From NCBI GenBank assembly GCA_911728455.2, contig OU452223.1, forward strand, positions 17,417,802 through 17,481,801: a stretch of DNA of 64,000 bases, written 5' to 3'. The position numbers and the translations under genes were made by a program. This stretch comes from Marthasterias glacialis (taxonomy: Eukaryota; Echinodermata; Asteroidea; Forcipulatida; Asteriidae). Positions within the stretch are counted from its first letter, which is position 1. Each line of letters begins with the position of its first letter. Positions 53,382 through 64,000 of the stretch are shown here, in pieces. A model generated the notes under the pieces. It made no database searches. It was not told the DNA's origin and saw only the letters and a program-made list of their open reading frames with translations.

Positions 53382-53387
53382 TTTATT
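53382..53387 (-). terminator. AATAAA poly(A) signal of the peptide-precursor gene
   Basis: Minus-strand AATAAA lies 78 nt after the TAA stop at 53467-53465, the usual distance for a short 3'UTR. A GTAAGT at about 53448 could instead splice the UTR onward. Confidence 0.55.
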
Positions 53388-53464
53388 TTATAACGGAATC
53401 AAACTTATCAGTTGAAAGTTAAAAACCCCTAGATTGACTTACTTTTGTAACAGAAGGCGAAGGT

Positions 53465-54096
53465 TTAATAGATGTCGAAGTCGGTGTTGCTGCAAGAGAT
53501 TGAACAGAGTAATTCTTTTCAGTAAATAGTCTAAGTTTCTCTCACCGTCAAAATGGTTAGTTTTACATTCCACTCAGAATCTTCAGCTATTATTTATTGT
53601 CTGAAGTCTTAAATCAGCGAGGGGTTTCAACACATTCTTACAAGCATTTTGTTGAAGAGTAACAGAAGTCTAAGACCATTTTCAGTGATAACTTAACGGG
53701 AAACAGCAGTGTTGCTGAAATGTTGCTGAAAGGTCAGACCTCGTAATTTGTCGTCATTTTCGAGAAAACTTTTAAATACATCTCTCTAATTACCAAAGGG
53801 AGGTAGCCTCCGTGGTTACGCAGTGAGGCTTGACTGGGATGCATGATGTGTGGAGTGAAAGACCAAATCCCGCTTGAACGAAGACTATATACTCACCCGT
53901 TGTCCCATTCGTCCATGATTTTCTCAAAAACTTCCGGTCTAATTGGCCGGATGACGGGGACCAGTCTTTTCCTGAAGTTCGACCGGAAGTTTGACCCGCC
54001 CGGTCTTCCTCTCGTCTGCCAGTAGTTGCCTGCCTCTGAGAACGAGCACGTCATCGTGACGACAATCGCAAGAAAAAGGAATGCCTTCGAGTTCAT
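53465..54096 (-). CDS. Secreted peptide precursor, probably a neuropeptide-type prohormone
   Basis: Two coding exons, 54096-53897 and 53489-53465, join in phase 2 to give 74 residues ending NTDFDIY. The ATG follows a TTTTTTCTCAG acceptor, so an upstream 5'UTR exon exists. Residues 1-22 (MNSKAFLFLAIVVTMTCSFS plus EA) form a convincing signal peptide. The rest contains no Cys. A tribasic RKR at 42-44 would release GNYWQTRGRPGGSNFRSNF (23-41) and a 30-residue C-terminal peptide starting LVPVIRPIRPEVF. There is no Gly before RKR, so amidation at that site is not predicted. Furin-type processing in the secretory pathway is inferred. I did not recognise a known neuropeptide family. A small secreted protein that is not a hormone remains possible. 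Confidence 0.7.
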
Positions 54097-55277
54097 CGTG
54101 CGTCTTGATGCTGAGAAAAAAAAATACATTCCAAATTAAAACTAACAATGTGGATTTATGAAATTGAAAATGTCAGGAGATCTTCTGATCCATTGTCTTA
54201 TTGCCACCTTTTTTTTAGCTGAAATATTTTAGGTGCAACCAAACATCCAGTGAGATTTGGAAAACTTATTTCCTTTTGTAAAATATTGACGCACGGATCC
54301 CTTTTTAACTTAATAGCTATAGAGAATAAAACGTCAACGTTCTCCGGCGATTCAGACAAAAAAGTTTACGTTGCAAATATTATGTGGGTCACATCTTAAC
54401 AAAGGTCATTCCTAGACGTGACTTGCGGCACCCTGACAACAACAAAATGAACCCTATAACCAGCAGCAACAGCTCTTTAAACCACCGTATTCCCAGGAAC
54501 GTGTTGGCATTTTGTTTTCAGGAGCCTGCTACGATTAGTCCAAGGGCGCGATAAATCTTCAAGAGTGTCCAAATACACTTGAACATCGTCTTTTCTGGAA
54601 AGAGGCAACGGAGAGCCTTCGAAGGTCTACTGAGTGTCCTTTAGCACCGATACCCTGAGCGATATGCGGCTCTCCAGCTGAATTGACCCGATGAGTGGTA
54701 TTTAGATGTCGCATTAATTAGGTCTAAAAATATAATCAGTAAGTCGATTTTAAGTGCAGTCAAATTAATTGTAGGAAGGAATTAATCATCTTCACCCTTC
54801 TGTTACAGGCTCCTGGCAGGACATTTACAAGTAATTAATTCACACAAACGGAACTGACGCAAACATGCGGGTAATGGTAGCAATTTGCAAACAAAAGAGT
54901 GGGGAATCAAGACGCCAAAGAGTCCGTTAAAGCGCGTGATTTTGTTTCTTGTACATGTTACAGCAATGTGTGTGGGACCAAAATGGTCCCCAGAATATTC
55001 GAATACGAGCGAGACTTACACAGTCTATTGCAGCCGTCCTACGATATTCGAGAGATTGTTTTATTTCAAAAATTATCATAAAACAAGAAACGAAGAGAAG
55101 ATCGCTACTTTATTTATAATCGCAATTTGTTTTAATAACAGTTAACGTTGGATGCATTTTGGGGAACTAACTAAAGTGTTAAATCTATACACTTAAAGGG
55201 TTCGGTCAGTGACTTATAAAGTTAGATTCGACTAATACAAGTGTCAAACTAGCGTTTCAGAAGCTAAGATCCAACTC

Positions 55278-55565
55278 TTCCATAGGAGACTTTTGAGACG
55301 TTAGCGGGCGCCCCAGTAAGCGGTCCTTTTTGTATAGAGAGGTTGCATGACCCCGAGAAAAGTGCGTTTCGCAGCCATGTTGGGTACGGCAATGCACAAA
55401 CTCAATGGGTGGCGCGTCGCCTGCTTAATGAGTTCCAGCGTCTGTTTGTACACACGGCATTAGGAAAAGGTCTCGGGTGACGTCACGTGAAACCTCTCTA
55501 TTAACGAGAACAGTAGAAAATGACCGTTTACTGGAGCGCCCGCTAACGTCTAAAAAGTCTCCCAT
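55278..55565. mobile_element. MITE with about 42-bp terminal inverted repeats
   Basis: GGAGACTTTTGAGACGTTAG and CGGGCGC at the left pair with GCGCCCGCTAACGTCTAAAA and AGTCTCC at the right, and the pairing continues through CCAGTAAGCGGTC. The interior contains TGACGTCACGTG. Confidence 0.9.
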
Positions 55566-55874
55566 TGAGTTACATTTAACTCTTTCAAAGTGTTGACACT
55601 GATCGAACTCTTCAAGTGTTGATTTAACACTTTGGTTTTAAGTGTGTTCAAAGTGTAAGTACTCGTGGTCAAAATACCACTTTCCTATAAACACGTTAAT
55701 GCAAGGCATAGAGGAATAAAGCTCTGGGAAAAAGTAAAATTAAAGTTGTCTAGAATGACTTGTATTCATGTTTTAAAGATAGTTATCATAACAAGCACAC
55801 ATGGCGTCTGGAAGTATTAGTTTAAAAATTAAATCTCATTTTGCAGTATATTTTTGTTAAGAAAGCACCGTACT

Positions 55875-56050
55875 CTCGTACTTGGAGGAGATCCAAGTAC
55901 ATTGGTACTCGGCTGTTGGACCCGGTACTCAGATAACATGCTCTCGTTCCCCGGACGCTTGTACTCCTAACTGATGGCCCAAGTATACTCGTATCTTGAG
56001 TACTACTCGGCCACCCTAGTACTCGGCAGTACTTGATACTCGACTGAAAA
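55875..56050. repeat. GTACTCG-rich repeat
   Basis: GTACTCGG, CAAGTAC and TACTTG motifs recur irregularly over about 175 bp, several of them inverted. Confidence 0.6.
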
Positions 56051-56883
56051 GTACTTGACTATAACTCTGAATTATTCTCAGTCACCACAAACTCGACCTT
56101 TAAACATGATTTGTGCTCGAAAATGAATTGATTCCAGCGATCGAAATTTAAAAGGGATGCTATTTTGTAACGAATAAAATTAGTAAATCGTGTTTGACCT
56201 TGCACATGGCTAAACAATTGTTTTGGAACGATTATCCCTGCCAACCACCCTACGTTAAAATGTGTGCGGCGGCCATGCCCACTGCTGGTATCCTGAAGTC
56301 AGCTATACAATAATAACGTCATTTCGCCTGCATTTTGTCTCTGTGTCGCTAGGCACCCGGCTGAAATTGAGTAGGCAGCGCCGCGGAGTTTATTTTATTG
56401 TGCTCCACACGAACATTTATTATTTAAACTAATTACTCGGTTTATATTTTTTGTGGTTTTTTTTGTTGGATATCTCATTTGAAAATTAGTAACTTTGGTG
56501 ATCCTACAAAAATAGCCATTTAACAAGAAAAATCGCCTTGAGCACGGATCATTATGGATTATACCTTCTGCTGTGCCATTGAGTTATGACGTTAATTACT
56601 CACTGACACTATGCATAAATCCCACTATCGGTTTGCAGTCCATGGCTGTCCGTCTATTTATGTGATATACATGCATATAAAAAGCATCACTTTGTAGTCA
56701 TAAAGGACCTTTATATCTAATCATTAATAATTAATGATTTTGAAACGATTGATTATTCAGTGGGATGGAAAGTTGCTAACGGCAAGAACATTGTGCCCTT
56801 TCTGGCAAAGTCTTGTCGCTGTATAGTATTTTATCTTGAACGTATTTTCGTATGTGTGGGCCCCAATTGATCAGCTATGTTCT

Positions 56884-57066
56884 GGGCACAATTTCATAGA
56901 GCTGATTAAGCGAAAATATCGCTTAACAATTTTGTGCTAAGCAAAAATAAGTAGGACACCTGTCACAGATGGTACATGTGACATGGTATTTTGGCTGGTA
57001 ACCTTTTTCCGGTAAGCATAATTCTGTTGTGCTGAGCTTAAGCAGTCCTATGAAATAGGGCCCGAT
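56884..57066. mobile_element. MITE with AATTTCATAGAGCTG ends
   Basis: GGGCACAATTTCATAGAGCT and TTAAGC at the left pair with GCTTAAGCAGTCCTATGAAA and TAGGGCCC at the right. A one-ended relative lies at 51466-51560. Confidence 0.8.
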
Positions 57067-57284
57067 GGCTCACCCTCGAAAGTGAACTAACAAAGAACAG
57101 AGTTCCTTCAATCTTTGATTTTACTAACGCACCATTTTTCTTATTGGGTGAGCTCAGGCAGCAGAAATGGTCTCATGACTATTATTCTTTTAATGCCTTT
57201 ATTTTATCGGGAAGGACAAAGCACTCCTAAAAAAAGTAACGTTCATAATCTCCATCACATTCAATATTCCAATGGCAGTCTTTG

Positions 57285-57405
57285 GAACGCATGGTAGCAG
57301 CAGACTTATCGGGTAAAATTTCCATTGTTTGCGTAGTACTGAGCATGCGCAACTTTCCGAGAACAATGGATTTACCTGGTAAGTTTGCTGCCACCTAGTG
57401 TCCTC
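57285..57405. mobile_element. MITE, GGTAAATTTCCATTGTT family, best copy
   Basis: GGTAGCAGCAGACTTATCGG and TAAAATTTCCATTGTT at the left pair with AACAATGGATTTACCTGGTA and AGTTTGCTGCCACC at the right. Confidence 0.8.
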
Positions 57406-57849
57406 AAAAGTCTCCTATTGAAGCACCACTCGAGGAACAACATGCTGCCGTTTCAGGTGAGACATGTGCGAACACACACGCTCACACGTTGTTATTGAAA
57501 TCAGAAACACGAACCACTCTTCTGTTGTTGTTAACAGTTAGTTTTGAGTTCGTGAACATTTTGTATGACTCAACATACATGTACAGTACATGTACATTGT
57601 GTACATGCATTCTTGCCGATTCATATTCGTACAGAGCTATTTGATGGAAGATAAGGACCGTCTCATACTTGAAAAAACGCCTGGAAAGTTCACGGTCAAC
57701 TAAATCCTGAGAGAATTCCAGGTATGCAAAGAGAGGGTTTTAATGGGCCATAAATCACGGTTCAAAGGTGCACATTAGGTTTCAAGAGCTCTCGGGATCA
57801 GTCAAAACGTAGGGCCCTTAATTCAAAGCGATCGGTGTAGACCAGACAT

Positions 57850-58030
57850 TTTCATCCGGAGGGGGAGGCAGAGAATTCATTTTGGGAGGAGCTGTTGAAC
57901 CATTCATTTGTGCATTTTTTCGATTTCTTTTGGGATGGGGATGGGGGGGGGGGGGGGGGGGGCAAGGAGGGTAAGGGACCTGAGCGGGGGAGAGGGAGCT
58001 CCCAACCCTGCTGGTTACGCCAGTGGTAGC
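57850..58030. mobile_element. G-rich MITE-like element
   Basis: ACATTTTCATCCGGAGGGGG at the left, then a run of about 20 G, then TGGTTACGCCAGTGGTA at the right, resembling the TGGCTACGCCGCTG end of 32530-32740. CATTCATTTGTGCATTTTTT also occurs at 28190-28210. Confidence 0.6.
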
Positions 58031-59063
58031 CTAAAATAATTAGACTTTATCGCTGATTTGACCACACATGGGTTCTGTGCCTTAGCCGTGACGTCCAAGA
58101 TTAAATTAAAAGGAACTATCATGTCTGGTAAAATAACCAACCGATCTTCAAAAGTGACTATAGCACTGTCTCTCTAGACAGTTTGAAGAAACTGCTGCGC
58201 TGGGACGAACGTCTCAGAAGGATATGAGCCATAAACTTGGGATAGCTCTGGGATTTGAACCATACCGTATGCAAACATGATGAGTATGTTTTTTTCTAAA
58301 ACACCGAAACACACATCTTTGCCACAACCGGTCAAAATTGAAGCTTGAGTATTAGCCTAAATTACAACCGCGTCAAATGCACTTCGTTAATTGATTTGAT
58401 GGCGCCAAAATGAACGCGCTAATATCGATTTCGATCACCCGTAACCCAGAATGGAAAGATGCGTGGTTTGAGGACAAGAAATGCCCCCAAAGTCCATGGT
58501 CTATTCACTGTGTGAGAGTCGCATACAGACAGAGGAACACAACTGTGAATATTCTTATCCACAAATCAGCCCACCTTCACTAGTTTCTCATTCATGAAGA
58601 ACGGTACCAGTGGGAACAGTGGGTCGGTAGGATTGGGTGGCTGGTAGGATATGGGGACGAAACCTTGCATTGCTTCCAAGTACAACATGCAATTTTAACG
58701 TCTAAATTCTAAATTGACGTATCTTTCAAAGCCGCTTCCAAGGTTCTTGAACCTGCGTCTTTAAGTGTCTTGATGCAACGTGAAGCAATGTGATGTTTAG
58801 ACTAAATGACGTCAGTTTATTTCATTCCAATTTGTCATCAACAGAAGGATTTGGTCGTCAGAAAGGTATGCCAATAGTCCCTCGATGTTTCTACCCGCAG
58901 TGTATAATTAAGTGTAGGGTCAAGTGTGATTTATTTGTTTCTCAAAGACAGCCAACGTACCTGCCCAACTTTCAGGATACGGATCAAGAGCAGACCGGTT
59001 ATTCGGAATTCCGAGAGTGTTTTGGTAGTATAACTTAATGACTTTGATTCTAACAAATTAACT

Positions 59064-59400
59064 TAAAGCCCCAGCTCAACATTGGTAAACTGACTGTAAA
59101 TGCTTTCATTCTTTGCACAGATCAAGATATTTGTAATAAAACCAACCTATGAAAATGTTACCCCATTTCGTTGTTTCATTTGCAAGAAAACGGTAAAAAT
59201 ATATTGAACTTTTTGTACCATTCCTATAGGCAGAGTTTTCGTCTCACTGAGATGAAAACTTTTGTGCATTGTCTGTGGCATATGCAAACGTTTTTGTATG
59301 TTTTTCGTTTTGAAAAAGCGTCATCTGTCAAAACTCGTTCAAACAATTTTTTTTTTATTATAAAAAAGGTGTTTCTGCAAAAACTGGGCAATGTGACCTA
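59064..59400. mobile_element. Second copy of the TTAAAGCCCCAGC MITE
   Basis: AACTTAAAGCCCCAGCTCAA, then TGACTGTAAATGCTTTCATT and ATAAAACCAACCT, match the reverse complement of 27226-27490. The far terminal repeat was not found. Confidence 0.7.
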
Positions 59401-59423
59401 ATCCGAGCAGCTCGTTCATGGGC

Positions 59424-59575
59424 GTTTACACAACCGCAGCAATGGCGGCCGCACGCGGGCGTCTACACACACGCACTTTGAATCTTCCATGCTGATTGGT
59501 ACATATTATGTGCGCTGACGCGCTCTTGTCGTGTCGCGCGCGCGTGCGGCGGCCTTAGCTGCGGTGGTGTAAAAC
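59424..59575. mobile_element. CpG-rich MITE
   Basis: GTTTACACAACCGCAGCAAT and GGCGGCCGCACGCG at the left pair with CGCGCGTGCGGCGGCC and GCTGCGGTGGTGTAAAAC at the right. The interior has many CpG dinucleotides. Confidence 0.85.
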
Positions 59576-59639
59576 ACTATAATCGAGCGCTGCTTGGATT
59601 AGTGTATAGTGAGTGATTTTGATTATTCAAAAACAGGGA

Positions 59640-59690
59640 GACTGCCACATTAGTCTGGAGGTCGCAGGTTCAAATCCCGTTCTAGACAAT
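59640..59690 (+). repeat. tRNA 3'-half-like fragment
   Basis: TCTGGAGGTCGCAGGTTCAA followed by ATCCCGTTCTAGAC looks like a T-arm and acceptor. No matching 5' half or cloverleaf was found, so it is probably a SINE or pseudo-tRNA remnant. Confidence 0.45.
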
Positions 59691-60281
59691 TTTTTTTCTT
59701 CACCCCAAAAACTGAAATATAATTATACCCAGTCAGTTTCCCTTGTGGTTTATTACTTGATGACTTCACAAAGAAATACTACAACGGCCACTCAAATCGT
59801 TAAGCTAATATAAAACTGCATGAAATGGAAAGGAAATTTATTTAAAAACTATGACGAGGATTTGTTACTAATTGCGTCTTGGTTGTGATTGATCAAATCA
59901 ACCTTGCGCCCCCCCCAAAAAAAAAACAAAAAAAAAAAAAAAAAAAAAACTGAACAACACACACCTAACACCCCAGTGCTGATCACATACCGGTGAAAGG
60001 GTAACGACCAATCACAAGAAAGTTTATCCGCGCGGCTAAAAGTCTTACCTCTGTTAAACCCAACACACACACAAACAAAAATATTTTTAAACCAGATAAG
60101 TAAATAAATAACTTACGCAAATAAAGTAAATAGAAGCTATCACAAACCAAAACAGCAGGTTATTTGATAAGAAACTAAAAAGAAGAAAAAAACCCAGAAT
60201 TTTGTAAGGAAGTCTAAAGATTATGCCACTTTACCTATCTCCCCTTCTCCGACCAAAAGAAGGACTTTGATCATCACATAC

Positions 60282-60465
60282 CTGAAACACTCTTTTTCCT
60301 GTAAAGAAACGTCCCAGTCTCCAGTTAATCCCTGTCTTCAGGTAACTCCGTTTTCCAAATAGCTTTACAAAAATGGCGTAAACCCTCCAACAGTTACGTC
60401 TGCTTCTCCTCAACGGTTAAGAATCTTCAGACCTAGTTGCGCCCGTTACGACTTTTTAAAAGAAA
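60282..60465 (-). other. Inferred non-coding first exon of the peptide-precursor gene
   Basis: From the expected start about 30 nt below the TATA box to the donor CAG|GTATGT at 60281, the minus strand contains no ATG. The next strong acceptor seen downstream on this strand is the one at 54112 before the precursor ATG. The link between the two is inference and needs transcript data. Confidence 0.45.
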
Positions 60466-60490
60466 GTATGCCCAATTCACGCTACTACGG

Positions 60491-60498
60491 TATTTATA
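60491..60498 (-). promoter_or_regulatory. TATA box (TATAAATA)
   Basis: Consensus TATAAATA on the minus strand, about 215 bp upstream of a good donor and in front of an ATG-free stretch. The plus strand also reads TATAAAA here, so direction is decided only by the downstream donor. Confidence 0.5.
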
Positions 60499-62123
60499 AA
60501 ACCGGGTGAGTCGATTATCGCCTAAAGGGGTGTCGATGGCAATTAGAAATGCGGAAGTACGCTACCATCGAGTGTCTTTTTTTTTACCACTGGCAAATCC
60601 GCCCCAAAACGGAGGGGCGTCTACTCTTCAAATTACAAGGGTGTGTGCAAACCTTGAGAAAACTTCCGAGATTGCGGCTGCCTCGAGAGTGTTAAACTTG
60701 AAAAACACTTCTTGGATGTTAACATGATTTAACCCAATTCTTGATGGGTATTGTGTCGTCCAACTGATAGTTTGGTACTTGAGTTCACAACACGTGCTAG
60801 TCAACTCGCTTTCGCGCAATGTCACTGACTGGCCAGAATTGGCTCGTCTTTCGGCGGTTCGTGCGCGGTTGCAGTGCGAAGCAGGAAGATATCAGTCATC
60901 TACGTAAATAGGTACACGAGTACATCAGTGATGCTCTGCATTACCGTAACATTCATTGAGTCAGTAGGCATACCCTCCGGTCTTGCAGTTCCCGGTAATG
61001 GCCATTGAACATCGTACCCGAAAAAAACATAACCCAACATTGAATTTGTCGAATGTTATGCAGCCGTCCTAAATTAGGCCCTATCATGACGGCGTGACTT
61101 AAAGGTAGGGTCATACTTTGGTAATAATAACCCCGAGAAGAAACTGTGTAATTTTGTATCCTACTTGTTATGAAGATGGTAATGGTAATAAGCATCCTGC
61201 GAAATTATTTCGTCCAAAGTGCCCCCCGTTGATTAGAAATCAATAAAAGTATTGCCAGCAGGTGACTTTGGAAACTTCAGTGGTGTCCGTTTGAATACTA
61301 CCCTCAATATACGGCCACAGATGCGGTTGGTACCCGCTGTCAGTTTGTTAATAACGTGGATTCGACGTTCTTGATGACGCTCTTGATACCATTACAGTTT
61401 TTGGCTGTTTTCTCAATAATACGCACTTTTAGTAATCCTCTGAAACTTTCACAGGTGACTTTTATTATACCTTTCTTGATAAATTTGGCTATAAATCAGC
61501 ATTACGTTGACATAAACTTAAAAAACCAAACGATGACCCTTCCTTCAACGAATTAATTCAATATATCAGTAAATTTCTAACGAAAAGCAGTCTCCTACAT
61601 TGAATTTGTCGTCAGTTTATGATCACCGAGACATTTGTAAAATTGAAAACAAAACAGAAATCGATGCCTTGCGCTGAGAATCAAAACACCTCCATTGATA
61701 ATTTTTTAAATGACAGGTGAAATACAAATGTCTTCAATTGTGACTATTGTTTATGCTGTCGGAACAGGTGGGCATGCAGGGTGTTATATGCCAGTTCATC
61801 ATACCTTCATATTTTTGAAGGTAAATATTGTTTGTCTGATGGCGACAATAGAAACAGCTTAGGGTGAACAAAAGTAAAAGCTGTTAAGCGACAGTTTTTT
61901 TCTGAAAATGCGCATGCCTCTGGTATGTACACGGTAAGGCTCGTGGCATAAAGTTTGGATCGGGGCAAAGTCTATACATTGATCTTAACGTCATGAATGT
62001 TTGACTTTTAAATAGCAAACTCCACAAAGTAAAAGCACATATAACATGGTTTGAGGGTGAACAGTCGATTATTAGCTCCAGTTGGTATTGGAAGTTTATA
62101 AACCAGTCCAACAAAAATAATAC
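60499..62123. other. No gene recognised
   Basis: AT-rich sequence with short open frames on both strands and no splice-consistent exon that I trust. A minus-strand frame at about 60960-61090 ends at a plausible donor but is not convincing. Confidence 0.4.
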
Positions 62124-62193
62124 CTCGTAACTTCTCTCGTTCGGCATCACTGAGCTCGAGAAAACGCAGATTGACATACGTGTGCCGCCACAT
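62124..62193 (-). CDS. Candidate first coding exon of an unidentified gene
   Basis: ATG-initiated frame reading MWRHTYVNLRFLELSDAERE then KLR, with donor GAG|GTATTA (phase 1). The charged, helix-like sequence and the CpG-richer 200 bp upstream (62200-62400) fit a promoter-proximal exon. The following exons were not identified, and the family is unknown to me. Confidence 0.35.
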
Positions 62194-64000
62194 TTTCGCG
62201 TGTAAGCTGGCCAGCTAGTGCAATGTTTGTGTGTGAGCACTTCACTGTACACAGTTCATCGCAGTACTTTGTAAAGTGCTGGCGTAGTTTCACAATCGCG
62301 TGACGGTCTACTACGCATGCGTATTTGCCATGAATACTGGCGCGCGCGCTGGGTAAACAGCAAAAACAGCATCTGGCACGTGATGCCAAATGAACCAGTG
62401 AGAATTCGGCTCTCGATCATGAATATGTATGAGGTAGGCCCCTATATAGTAAAATAACATGTTGGTACTACTTGGGCCCTTTACGGCTTAGGCTCCGTTA
62501 TTTTTGTATTTTGTTATAGGCCTATAGATAGTTCCCAATAATACGTCATCTTTACGGGCAAATTGCATTTGGGCTTGCAGGCGCGTCAAGCGCTCAAATT
62601 ATTAACGCAGCCGCGTTGTTCACTAACCAGTTGTGCGATGAGTTTTGTGAAATGTGCGCGTGCTGCGCGCCATTCTTACGCCAAACGCACGACCCTGTGT
62701 TCCAAATTGCCTGTAAAGATGGCCGATTTACGTCATATTGGGAACTCTGTATTCTTTTTTAATGAATGATGCGCTTTTGGCACGGGGCGTCAAACCGAGG
62801 CGGCCGGAGCCTAAGGCTGTGCCACGCTCACCATTTTGGTGGTCAATACAGCCCAAACTTGTGTTTCAATAAGAAAAAGTGTAAAAGTTTTGTCGTTTTT
62901 TTCTCCTGCCAGTCATTGCAGGAAAGTTAAATTCTGCATGGGAATGGACAAACATGTCTTGGGAGTAATTCTAGCATCAAATATACAAAACATGCCCTAG
63001 TTTTATTTCCCACCCCCTCCCCCGAGAGAGCCTCTTTATTGCTTATGACCTGCTGGGGTTTAAAAGTTGTACTTTATGTGCCTGCAAAAAGGTCATAGAG
63101 CCTTTTGACCTTCTCCCGGGCACATGACGAAGTATCACTTATTAGGTCTCGTTTGCCGATTATACGTGGAAAAACATCAAGATATCCGCAAATTGCACTG
63201 GAAAATCTTCCATCTTCATCATAGGCATATATGCAAGCTTGAGTCTTGAGTCTCGAGTTAAATAATCCCGCCATCAGTTCACTATGAAAACTATGATGTG
63301 ATGGTGCATCAGGTGCCTTCACAAGTCATTACACGGACAGGTGATGATGAAACGGGTTTCATAAAACAACCTGCAACGACACTATCCCTCGTGTCTTTAC
63401 TATACACTTGCGTCCATTTATCACGCAAATCTACTATTACGGCTTACAGGACTCCGAAAAATGTATAAATATTTCTATTCCTACCACTTTAACATTACTT
63501 TGACATGCTTAATTTACATTGCAATATTTGTATCTATTATGTTGGGTTCTGGTTGAGTTGAGAATGAAATCCAGTCACACAGTTCGTCCATTATGTTTAA
63601 TTTTTTTGTTTTTTTAAGTGAAATTTAATTATTCTCCTTGTTTAGCAAGTCTCAAGGTCTTGAGTCTGCAGACAACGAATCGTTCCGGTGAATCAAGCAA
63701 ATTGCATAAGCCCATCTCTTTTTTTATACACTGACTAGGACAGGGGTAAATTTTCACACTGACTTTTAAAAATATTGAGTAATGTATCCATGTTCAGAAA
63801 GCGTAAGTAGTGCTGCTAAAACAAAAACAAATTTGCGAAAATCTAAATAATTATACAATCGCTTCACGGATCTCGCCATGCCACCTTTACTAATGACAGC
63901 ATTAAGGGTGCGAGGTCAAAATTTAATTGATTGGAATATAGATTCGTTTGCAGAGCAGAACTCCGCGGGGAACTAGTGATATGCATGATATTTTGATCAC
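62194..64000. other. No gene recognised
   Basis: Apart from the dispersed repeat at 62920-63145 (related to 37225-37515) and CpG-rich sequence at 62200-62400 and 62580-62720, nothing could be assigned. Confidence 0.4.

Larger units (their letters stand above)
54112..60281. other. Long first intron of the peptide-precursor gene (inferred)
   Basis: It lies between the inferred 5'UTR exon (60282) and the acceptor before the ATG (54112). No other coding exon was recognised. It contains MITEs at 55278, 56884, 57285, 57850, 59064 and 59424. Confidence 0.5.

Noticed and set aside
60231-60413. 60-residue coding exon, minus strand
   Set aside because: The frame starts at TTG, and there is no ATG in the stretch. 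It fits better as a 5'UTR exon.
60953-61195. Second exon for the candidate gene at 62124
   Set aside because: No clear acceptor with matching phase was found, and the frame shows no protein-like conservation that I can judge.

Overview
This is a eukaryotic window with spliced genes, long introns, and many short foldback (MITE-like) and tRNA-derived repeats. The genes, the tRNA-headed SINEs and the many small inverted-repeat elements point to an invertebrate deuterostome. An echinoderm, probably a sea star, is my best guess. That placement is inference; no single feature proves it. All gene models were assembled by hand from reading frames, splice sites and intron phases. In the four main models every exon length and phase closes.

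Layout. (1) 566-5069, + strand: the 3' part of a secreted EGF-repeat gene of WIF1 type. It has five one-exon EGF domains and a short tail. Its third intron holds a minisatellite split by a dead LINE. (2) 5070-10985: 3' flank and repeats. (3) 11000-24960, - strand: a complete 14-exon coiled-coil gene that I recognise as FLACC1 (ALS2CR12)-like, 643 residues. It contains a 21-nt microexon, followed by an acceptor with a 336-nt AG-free zone. (4) 26803-26997, +: a candidate first exon of an unidentified gene, divergent from FLACC1. (5) 27830-33279 and 37565-43727, both - strand: a tandem pair of intact ELOVL4-like fatty-acid elongase genes with matching intron positions. Exon 4 and most of exon 5 are far more alike than the other exons. 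(6) 43771-53380: about 9.6 kb of intergenic repeats. (7) 53382-60498, - strand: a small gene for a 74-residue secreted peptide precursor with a tribasic cleavage site. It has a likely TATA promoter and an ATG-free 5'UTR exon about 6 kb upstream. (8) 60500-64000: mostly non-coding, with one candidate first coding exon at 62124-62193 (-).

The genes do not form a pathway. WIF1-like would act outside the cell in Wnt signalling, FLACC1-like in the sperm flagellum, the ELOVL4 pair in the ER making very-long-chain fatty acids, and the small precursor in secretion. The most interesting signals are the exon-restricted similarity of the two elongases, the long AG-exclusion zone next to a microexon, the unrecognised peptide precursor, and several unusual repeat structures.
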